This document shows positions 7,336 to 11,467 of a DNA stretch of 11,467 bases, one piece after another. The position numbers and the translations under genes were made by a program. The notes under the pieces are model-generated. The model was not told the DNA's origin, ran no database searches, and saw nothing but the letters and a program-made list of their open reading frames with translations. The DNA is from Cephalothrix spiralis (taxonomy: Eukaryota; Nemertea; Palaeonemertea; Archinemertea; Cephalotrichidae). The first letter of the stretch is position 1; each line of letters begins with the position of its first letter. The stretch is taken from contig JAUCNG010372928.1 of assembly GCA_032353305.1 (NCBI GenBank), forward strand, positions 1 through 11,467, in the 5' to 3' direction.

Positions 7336-7899
7336 ATGGAGCAACACTATGAATTATCTGCTACAAGTACACTTGCCACCTGTGAGGAGAAATCTTCATT
7401 TATTAATAATTCAGACTCTGATGATGAGAATTATGGTGATGTTGGATCTAGTATGGAAGTTTCATTTGGATCTAGTTTTTCTAATGAGGATGATGATGAT
7501 GATGTGGAATATTTTGATCAGGAACTGATGAATATGTTTTGTATCGATGATCCATATAATATATTTAACTGTGCACAACCAACTTTAGTTATTCCAGAAA
7601 GTCTTTCCTCGCCAGAACTCTCACCTGAGGCATTTAAAGTGTTCACATTTGACCTGTCACCACCCAGGATAAATAAATCTAAATCAAAAACAAAGGTTCG
7701 ATTTGGAAATATTGAAGTGATAGAAATAGAACAGACCGATGAAGATGTCGAAGCCCGTAGAGGACCATGGGTACAAATGGCATGTGATCGAATGCGATTT
7801 TATAAATCTATTAGTGACATTGAAGATAAAATTGACTTTTGTTTACAACCAGACCACCGGACATCAATCTATAGAAAACTTTACGAAAAGTCTAGTTGA
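7336..7899 (+). CDS. PPP1R15: PPP1R15 (GADD34/CReP)-like eIF2-alpha phosphatase regulatory subunit
   Basis: A single-exon gene of 187 residues. PPP1R15 proteins bring protein phosphatase 1 and G-actin to phosphorylated eIF2-alpha and restart translation after stress. Residues 120-123 are KVRF, the RVxF PP1-docking motif, followed by hydrophobic VIEIE (128-132). Residues 141-155 read RRGPWVQMACDRMRF, matching the family pattern RxGPWExxARDRxRF; W145 and F155 are the expected conserved aromatics. The tail FCLQPDHRTSIYRKLYE (168-184) matches the CLTxxxRxxxxxRL end of vertebrate members. The first 118 residues are acidic and Ser-rich (EDDDDDVE at 51-58; SSPELSPEAF at 91-100) with no membrane helix. 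Vertebrate members exceed 600 residues, so this is a minimal form. The start is secure: an in-frame stop lies at 7288-7290 with no other ATG between. The gene is antisense to EFR3 and nested in its intron. Confidence 0.9.
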   Translation: MEQHYELSATSTLATCEEKSSFINNSDSDDENYGDVGSSMEVSFGSSFSNEDDDDDVEYFDQELMNMFCIDDPYNIFNCAQPTLVIPESLSSPELSPEAFKVFTFDLSPPRINKSKSKTKVRFGNIEVIEIEQTDEDVEARRGPWVQMACDRMRFYKSISDIEDKIDFCLQPDHRTSIYRKLYEKSS

Positions 7900-8171
7900 A
7901 CAGTGTGATTTTTCAATTATTGACAGTATTTATGTGATAGAAGATTTTATATTTATCGTCAGACAAGCACGAAGCTGAGCAGTGGGCACCCTATTTTAAA
8001 ATGGAGTGATTCATAATTTGAGTATGCTAAATTATCTTGAAACATTACACATGCACTTATTAATATACATTTGTAAATAATATTATATTTACATTTATGA
8101 GGCATTTAACCGCGCTGGAATTAAGTTAATTATTTAATAATATGTTCAAATTTAAAAAAAAATCTAATTTG
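7900..8171 (+). other. PPP1R15 3' flank / probable 3' UTR
   Basis: AT-rich sequence following the stop codon, before the first AATAAA. A second open frame overlapping the gene end (7739-7978) is only the shifted-frame shadow of the PPP1R15 coding sequence. Confidence 0.4.
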
Positions 8172-8281
8172 AATAAATTGCGTACGAATAAAATTGCAAA
8201 GAACCATAATGACATAATGATGTACATTTAAAGATGTTTTAAATTCACGTACATCTGTAGTTCTACAACGTAGAAAATAAA
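8172..8281 (+). terminator. Candidate poly(A) signals, proximal cluster
   Basis: Three AATAAA hexamers at 8172-8177, 8187-8192 and 8276-8281 on the strand of the PPP1R15-like gene, 270-380 bases past the stop codon. In AT-rich DNA single hexamers are weak evidence; the cluster is compatible with a 3' end here. Confidence 0.35.
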
Positions 8282-8284
8282 TCG

Positions 8285-8865
8285 TTACATTATGGCTCGA
8301 TATCTACAGGTGATGTCTAGATATTTTAATGTAAAAAGTATTTTGATTACTTATTTATTGCGTTGCCAATTTATGATGAATTTAACTTTAAATTGAATTT
8401 TTGAGAACTATCGAAATTATCCGTTATTATTCATTATTTTATTTTAACATTTAAAAAAGGTAGAAAATTTTAAATCTATAAGCTCATTTGATAGATTCTT
8501 GATATTAGTGTACGATTCAAATTAAAGTGTATTTTCAGATGTAAAATATAGTATGTTACCGTTAATGGGTGCAATGGGTGCTCTATAATTTGTATGCCAC
8601 TGCATTAGACTTGAAAATTATCTGATAAAAATACTACAAGTACATGTATATAGATTATAGAATATATTATTTTATTGAAATAAAGTTTTATGTATTTTTT
8701 ATTTCTTTGAAGACTCCTGCTTAATGGTAGTAAATTGAATGGTTGTTTAACACTTAAATCCGTGCTTAACTAATGTTACTATGTTCCGAAAAACAAATCT
8801 AAGATGTTTTCTATTTTATAAAATAAAATAAAACCTTCAAAAATTTAGTTTTATTTTTACGGTAC
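8285..8865. other. AT-rich sequence between PPP1R15 and right arm
   Basis: No open frame or hairpin of note. A small tandem duplication (GGGTGCAATGGGTGC near 8567-8582) is the only local feature besides the poly(A) hexamer. Confidence 0.45.
8679..8684 (+). terminator. Candidate poly(A) signal, distal
   Basis: AATAAA followed directly by a T/G-rich stretch (GTTTTATGTATTTTTTATTT), the arrangement expected of a cleavage site. It would give a 3' UTR of about 800 bases, still inside the inverted-repeat block. Confidence 0.35.
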
Positions 8866-9064
8866 ATATAGTAAATTTTCTCAAACATGGTAACATTGAT
8901 ATTAGGGCCAAGTAGTCCAGGGCCCAAAAGTCAGGGGCCCAAACGTCTGGGGCTTAACTATCCGGGGCCGAAGTGACTGGGGCACAATCATCCTACACCC
9001 TCAGAAGTGGGGCCCAAATGACTGGGTCCCAATAGTCCTAGGGGCCCAATCAACCTACACCCAC
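8866..9064 (-). repeat. Right inverted arm with GGGCCC subrepeats
   Basis: Reverse complement of the left arm, with the same 15-16-bp units in a different number and order. It also holds an internal second copy of its own end motif (GGGTGTAGG-TGATTG, complement of sequence near 8984-9003 as well as 9045-9062). Ends 80 bases short of EFR3 exon C. Confidence 0.75.
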
Positions 9065-9143
9065 AGAAAGACACCTCGTTTGGATCCGAGGGCAATATGG
9101 CGATGATTTAAAGAGGTCAAAATGCAATATGAAATATATTTAC

Positions 9144-9279
9144 CAATTGATCCTCCAGCGGCAATCACAACGGTTTCAGATAGAGTATCAACAATACTGG
9201 CTTTTACTCGAGGTTCATCAGTACTGTGCGAATCTAAATGCTGCATTAGTAACTGAACAACGAGATATCCAAATTGTGC
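9144..9279 (-). CDS. EFR3: EFR3 exon C
   Basis: This 136-nt exon encodes 45 residues plus the first base of a Gly codon. It begins AQFGYLVVQLLMQHLDSH, continues DEPRVKASIVDTLSE and ends TVVIAAGGSI(G). Vertebrate EFR3 has AQYSHHVIQEILGHLD, then APRVRAGIIQVLLEAVAIAAKGSIG at the same place. The acceptor follows a CTTTTTTTCAG tract (phase 0) and the donor is GTAAAT (phase 1). An ATG inside the exon is an internal Met, not a start. The exon begins only 80 bases beyond the inverted arm at 8866-9064, and the intron to its left contains the nested PPP1R15 gene. Confidence 0.95.
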
Positions 9280-9539
9280 CTGAAAAAAAGAAAAATTAAT
9301 TATAACTTTTGTGTGAAATTTTCGATATCTAAGGAGATTTTATGAGGATTTTTGGAAATATATGATTTTATTTGATATTTTGACAATTTACGAGATTTTA
9401 TGATCATGTGTATTTTCTAATATTTAAACCTTTAAACTATTTTGGGAACTGGTATAGATGCAATGACGCTAGGAAGTGATTGAACCATCGTCTAGATATG
9501 TTGACGTTACTATACCAAATTAGGAACGGCGAACCTACC
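9280..9539 (-). other. EFR3 intron B-C, unique part
   Basis: AT-rich intron sequence between exon C and the 543-bp foldback element. A locally repeated GAGATTTTATGA motif (near 9331 and 9391) is the only pattern seen. Confidence 0.45.
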
Positions 9540-9543
9540 AACT
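9540..9543 (+). repeat. Left AACT target-site duplication
   Basis: Matches AACT at 10087-10090 on the other side of the 543-bp element. Four bases is short, but it coincides exactly with the ends of the inverted repeats (CATGGTACT / AGTACCGTG). Confidence 0.5.
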
Positions 9544-9675
9544 CATGGTACTATATTCTCCGGTAAAAGGGCTTCTTTGTTGACGTGACCACTAAAACCC
9601 TTTGGTGGTTTTGATCCATGATGTCCCGACATCATTTCCTGATTCAAAATCGTCGGTTGCACAGTTTTCGAGAAA

Positions 9676-9687
9676 TGCGCATGCGCG
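9676..9687. promoter_or_regulatory. NRF1-type palindrome 1
   Basis: TGCGCATGCGCG fits the NRF1 consensus YGCGCAYGCGCR. It is found in the left arm of the 543-bp element and is missing from the corresponding place in the right arm, which lacks a ten-base GCGCATGCGC. Confidence 0.5.
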
Positions 9688-9702
9688 GTCGAGTTTTAGG
9701 GC

Positions 9703-9714
9703 TGCGCATGCGCA
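9703..9714. promoter_or_regulatory. NRF1-type palindrome 2
   Basis: TGCGCATGCGCA, a perfect palindrome and perfect NRF1 consensus, in the left arm of the 543-bp element; its partner in the right arm is at 9946-9957. Confidence 0.5.
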
Positions 9715-9832
9715 AATCGCAAAAATAACAGTTTATTCCGGTAAAAGAGGGGCATTTTTCTATATGTCTGTAATACATTTAAATGACGTAAAATCAGCCG
9801 TTACAGAGTTATTCTAACGACTTAAATAGGTG

Positions 9833-9840
9833 TGACGTCA
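9833..9840. promoter_or_regulatory. CRE palindrome TGACGTCA
   Basis: A perfect cAMP-response-element palindrome in the centre of the 543-bp element, with two further TGACGTAA/TTACGTCA half-type sites nearby (about 9784 and 9870). Binding is not shown. Confidence 0.4.
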
Positions 9841-9945
9841 TTATCATAAAACTCGGTATCGGTTGAATTTACGTCATAAAAATGTATTACGGACAGATAG
9901 AAATATGCCCCTATTTTACCGGAATCCGCTGTTAATTTCGCGATT

Positions 9946-9957
9946 TGCGCATGCGCA
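9946..9957. promoter_or_regulatory. NRF1-type palindrome 3
   Basis: TGCGCATGCGCA in the right arm, partner of 9703-9714. Confidence 0.5.
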
Positions 9958-10173
9958 GCACTAAAACTCGACCATTTTTCGAAAACTGCAAGTGCAACCG
10001 GCGATTTTGAAATTTTCAGGAAATAATGTCCAAAGGGTTTTAATGGTCAACAAAGAAGCCCTTTTACCGGAGAATATAGTACCGTGAACTGAGCTAACCG
10101 GACGGACATGAGAGCCGAATCGATAAAATCATGTTAGGGCTAGGGTGGAGAATAATAAATTGTATATGCTTAC

Positions 10174-10252
10174 CTGAACTGAATACATTATCATTTTAAA
10201 ACATTTGACAGCAAAATCATTGGGAACCCAAAGATTGTGATTATCTAAATGT
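10174..10252 (-). CDS. EFR3: EFR3 exon B
   Basis: This 79-nt exon completes the split Arg codon (CG+A) and encodes 26 residues, HLDNHNLWVPNDFAV then KCFKMIMYSVQ. The vertebrate counterpart reads HLDHHKLWDPNEFAVHCFKIIMYSIQ, so the match is nearly residue for residue. The acceptor is preceded by CTCTTTTTCAG (phase 2) and the donor is GTAAGC (phase 0). The small size and high conservation make this a very secure call. Confidence 0.95.
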
Positions 10253-10425
10253 CTGAAAAAGAGGAAATTAGAACTTAATTGAAACGAATAATAGTGAAAG
10301 ATGAAATGATCACTTAATAAATGATGAACACGTTATATCTTCATTTAGCGGTTTGCGCCAAAAATTAACCGGGGTTTAGTAATTCACATTTCGGCAAACG
10401 ATCAAAATGTTTTAAAATTCACTCA

Positions 10426-10490
10426 GAATATTCATCCTCACTGACAGTGGATCGTATCGTATTTTGAGAGCTTGAGGATGACTGAATATT
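10426..10490. repeat. Short inverted repeat in EFR3 intron A-B
   Basis: AATATTCATCCTCA and TGAGGATGACTGAATATT pair with a three-base bulge around a loop of about 33 bases. Confidence 0.5.
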
Positions 10491-10506
10491 AACAATAAAG
10501 CATACC

Positions 10507-10589
10507 GCACACTATTCGCATTATCGGACCATCAGACAATCGCATCAAAATGTTTTTCAATGCACACTAGTCGCATGATCGGACGATCA
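10507..10589. repeat. Direct repeat of 28 bp, period 55
   Basis: Copies at 10507-10534 and 10562-10589 agree at 25 of 28 positions (GCACACTA-TCGCAT-ATCGGAC-ATCA). Related motifs (GCATCAAAAT, CGGAC-ATC, GCACACTAG) recur near 11047-11070 and inverted near 11117-11150, so these belong to one dispersed repeat family spanning the intron. Confidence 0.65.
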
Positions 10590-10672
10590 CAAGTTAAGTA
10601 ATCGAGGCCCAGATTTATCACATGATTAATTTAAACGCAATATATTGTTTGTCGGTTTTGAGAAGGTTTGAG

Positions 10673-10860
10673 CATAGACTAAGTACCCTGACAGTGTACC
10701 AGGGAATAATTTTCTGTTAGATAAGAAATAGCGCTGCCTGGTGAAGGATATGTGGTAATCTAATTACCACATATTCTTCACCAGGTCGCAGCACCTGATG
10801 AACTCGTTTAATTTGGATAAACGACATATTGATATGCACTGTCTGGGTATTTAGTCTATG
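10673..10860. mobile_element. 188-bp hAT-like MITE
   Basis: Terminal repeats CATAGACTAAGTACCCTGAC and its right partner GTCTGGGTATTTAGTCTATG pair with few mismatches. GTTTGAG (GGTTTGAG if the terminal G is shared) flanks both sides, at 10665-10672 and 10860-10867. A 7-8 bp duplication and CA...TG ends suit a hAT-family non-autonomous element. The centre holds a second, stronger hairpin (10733-10792). Confidence 0.75.
10733..10792. repeat. Central hairpin of the 188-bp MITE
   Basis: GCTGCCTGGTGAAG...ATGTGGTAAT pairs with ATTACCACAT...CTTCACCAGG-CGCAGC around a loop of three or four bases; arms of about 27 bases with two or three imperfections. The most stable-looking stem-loop in the window. 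Confidence 0.75.
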
Positions 10861-11036
10861 GTTTGAGTTCAAGCTTAAGATATTACGTTATACAGGCACT
10901 CCTGCCCATACCATTTTGCTTCAATTTCTTCACTCCAGACCGTATACTCGGATTTTAAATACAACGGATCACGTAATAATTTGACGGACCTCGATTATTC
11001 TCTTTATTTGGTGCGATTAATTGACGCACCAGGAAA

Positions 11037-11102
11037 ACTGATAATCGGACCACCGCATCAAAATCAAACATGTTTGATTTTTGGTGCGATCGTCTAATTA
11101 TC
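11037..11102. repeat. Imperfect palindrome centred on CATG
   Basis: CTGATAAT...GCATCAAAATCAAA and TTTGATTTTTGGTGC...ATTATCAG pair around CATG. It shares its motifs with the 10507-10589 repeats. The minus-strand open frame 10955-11176 runs through it and is not credible. Confidence 0.6.
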
Positions 11103-11178
11103 AGCGTGAAATGCCAGCGCACACTAGAAATTTTGATGTGATCGTCCGTTGGAGTATTGAAAATTACATAGTACATAC

Positions 11179-11301
11179 CGTAATACTGGACTAAGCACCG
11201 AATTTATATTGCCGTAAGTAGCACGACTGACTAGGTCACGGAAACAGGTTTCAGCCAAACTGGTCGGCTTTTCTTCGTCTAAATGGTTATCTGATTGATA
11301 C
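11179..11301 (-). CDS. EFR3: EFR3 exon A (first in window)
   Basis: This 123-nt exon encodes 40 whole codons beginning YQSDNHLDEEKP and continuing LAETCFRDLVSRATYGNI, ending with two bases (CG) of a split Arg codon. It aligns with the vertebrate EFR3 stretch ENPAVLAENCFRELLGRATFGNM, one of the best conserved parts of the family. The acceptor is a TTTTTAG to the right of 11301 (phase 2) and the donor is GTATGT to the left of 11179 (phase 2). The preceding exon is not in the window: the 166 bases to the right hold only intron-like sequence and the start of a hairpin, and the possible donor at about 11409 is out of phase with this exon. The segment forms paired helices of the HEAT-repeat rod in the known structures (family knowledge). 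Confidence 0.93.
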
Positions 11302-11304
11302 CTA

Positions 11305-11391
11305 AAAATGCAGGTAATACAAATAAATACAATATCAGATTAACAATTTCATAATTGGATTTTTTCAAATTGCCAAAATGCAGGTAATACA
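11305..11391. repeat. 17-bp direct repeat spanning the exon A acceptor
   Basis: AAAATGCAGGTAATACA occurs at 11305-11321 and 11375-11391, exactly 70 bases apart. On the gene strand the first copy abuts the acceptor of EFR3 exon A; the second has lost the AG. Confidence 0.7.
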
Positions 11392-11429
11392 TAAGGTATA
11401 TTACATACCTTTGTCACCGGATATAAGAT

Positions 11430-11467
11430 ATACACGAGTTTTGGGAACGCTCCCAAAACGAGTGTAT
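11430..11467. repeat. Hairpin at the right edge of the window
   Basis: Two 17-base arms, ATACACGAGTTTTGGGA and TCCCAAAACGAGTGTAT, pair at 15 of 17 positions around a four-base loop. The sequence stops at the window edge, so it may be part of a larger inverted element. Confidence 0.6.

Larger units (their letters stand above)
6621..9064. mobile_element. Inverted-repeat-bounded block carrying a PPP1R15 gene
   Basis: A 2.44-kb segment is flanked by inverted arms of about 200-220 bases and contains the complete PPP1R15-like gene with its promoter. Both outer ends run into GATTGGGCCCC (GGTCGATTGGGCCCC at left, complement of the right end GGTTGATTGGGCCCC). Both arms contain CAGTCACTTCGGCCCCGGA, and both inner ends read CTACTTGGCCC(C/T)AATATCAAT followed by CTACCAT or TTACCAT. 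A possible 6-bp duplication, AGAAAG, lies just outside each end (6615-6620 and 9065-9070). No transposase is visible. Interpretation as a non-autonomous DNA element with a captured gene is inference; the alternative is two opposite insertions of one small repeat either side of the gene. Confidence 0.55.
9544..10086. mobile_element. 543-bp foldback/MITE with long terminal inverted repeats
   Basis: The ends are near-perfect inverted repeats: 9547-9584 and 10046-10083 are 38-base exact reverse complements (GGTACTATATTCTCCGG at left, CCGGAGAATATAGTACC at right). Weaker pairing continues inward to about 9785 and 9875. The same tetranucleotide AACT flanks both ends (9540-9543 and 10087-10090), a likely target-site duplication. 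The arms hold TGCGCATGCGCA palindromes and the centre holds a perfect TGACGTCA. An open frame at 9602-9817 is a by-product. No transposase is present, so the element is non-autonomous. The near-identity of the ends suggests recent insertion. Confidence 0.82.
1..11301 (-). other. EFR3: EFR3 gene, central part (8 exons, both ends off window)
   Basis: This is the gene-level entry for a minus-strand EFR3 homologue (Drosophila rolling blackout/stmA). In known family members EFR3 is a palmitoylated HEAT/ARM-repeat rod on the inner plasma membrane. It recruits PI4KIII-alpha through TTC7 and FAM126 to make PI4P. Eight exons were found by eye from splice signals and conceptual translation. They are co-linear with the vertebrate protein without a gap, and every intron phase agrees (2-2, 0-0, 1-1, 1-1, 0-0, 2-2, 0-0). 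The exons total 939 nt, about 313 residues. Donors are GTATGT, GTAAGC, GTAAAT, GTAAGT, GTACGG, GTAAGG and GTAAAC; every acceptor is a pyrimidine run ending in CAG or TAG. The N-terminal cysteine anchor and the C-terminal region are not in the window. The introns are full of inverted repeats, and the 4-kb intron holds a complete second gene on the other strand. Confidence 0.93.

Noticed and set aside
7336-7899. Viral origin for the PPP1R15-like gene
   Set aside because: Some large DNA viruses encode proteins with a related core, but here there are no viral genes nearby and the tail (FCLQPDHR...) is like animal PPP1R15. An animal gene is the simpler reading.
7739-7978. Plus-strand open frame overlapping the PPP1R15 gene
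   Set aside because: A shifted frame of the PPP1R15 coding sequence; its peptide has no recognisable motif.
9055-9246. Minus-strand open frame starting at an internal ATG, read as a 63-residue protein
   Set aside because: Only part of it is real: it is the inside of EFR3 exon C running on into the intron past the GTAAAT donor.
9602-9817. Plus-strand open frame of 71 codons
   Set aside because: It is within the left arm and centre of the 543-bp foldback element.
10955-11176. Minus-strand open frame of 73 codons just after exon A
   Set aside because: It lies in repeat-rich intron immediately beyond exon A's donor; EFR3 continues in phase at exon B.
11409-11467. Possible upstream EFR3 exon ending at a GTATGT donor
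   Set aside because: Its phase does not fit the phase-2 acceptor of exon A (a stop appears in the required frame) and the sequence is a hairpin, not EFR3-like.

Overview
The window is eukaryotic nuclear DNA from an animal, very probably a marine invertebrate. It is AT-rich, with small exons separated by introns bounded by GT and AG. It has no bacterial-style gene packing and carries a heavy load of short inverted-repeat elements plus a tRNA-derived SINE. The two genes are animal regulators, and the repeat style is reminiscent of molluscs, but the species cannot be fixed from the sequence.

The main gene runs right to left on the minus strand and enters and leaves the window incomplete. Eight consecutive exons, with matching splice phases at every junction, encode about 313 residues from the middle of EFR3 (Drosophila rolling blackout). 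EFR3 is the plasma-membrane scaffold that recruits the PI4KIII-alpha/TTC7/FAM126 lipid kinase complex. In transcription order the exons are 11301-11179, 10252-10174, 9279-9144, 5147-5019, 4370-4219, 1800-1628, 635-560 and 71-1. The first part of the protein, with the membrane-anchor cysteines, and the C-terminal third lie outside.

A second gene sits inside the largest EFR3 intron (5148-9143) on the opposite strand. It is a single-exon gene of 187 codons (7336-7899) ending in an unmistakable PPP1R15 core (GADD34/CReP family): a KVRF protein phosphatase 1 docking motif followed by a GPW...DRxRF eIF2-alpha phosphatase/actin module. It has its own TATA box, a very short leader and candidate poly(A) signals. 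It is flanked by about 200-bp inverted arms built of 15-16-bp GGGCCC-rich subrepeats (6621-6840 and 8866-9064). The whole 2.4-kb block therefore looks like a mobile element that carries, or has captured, a translation-recovery gene. This is the most interesting object in the window.

The remaining intron space is mostly palindromic repeats: 1199-1545, 2661-3000, 5264-6000, 5994-6202 (plus a third arm at 6245-6282), 9544-10086 (nearly perfect long terminal repeats, AACT target duplication, three NRF1-type motifs), 10673-10860 (hAT-like, 7-8 bp target duplication), 11037-11102 and 11430-11467. There is also a tRNA-SINE at about 3850-4042, a degenerate tandem repeat at about 4540-4910 and a G-quadruplex motif at 836-852. 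EFR3 and PPP1R15 have no known joint pathway. Their link here is positional: the inner gene is read antisense to the host pre-mRNA.
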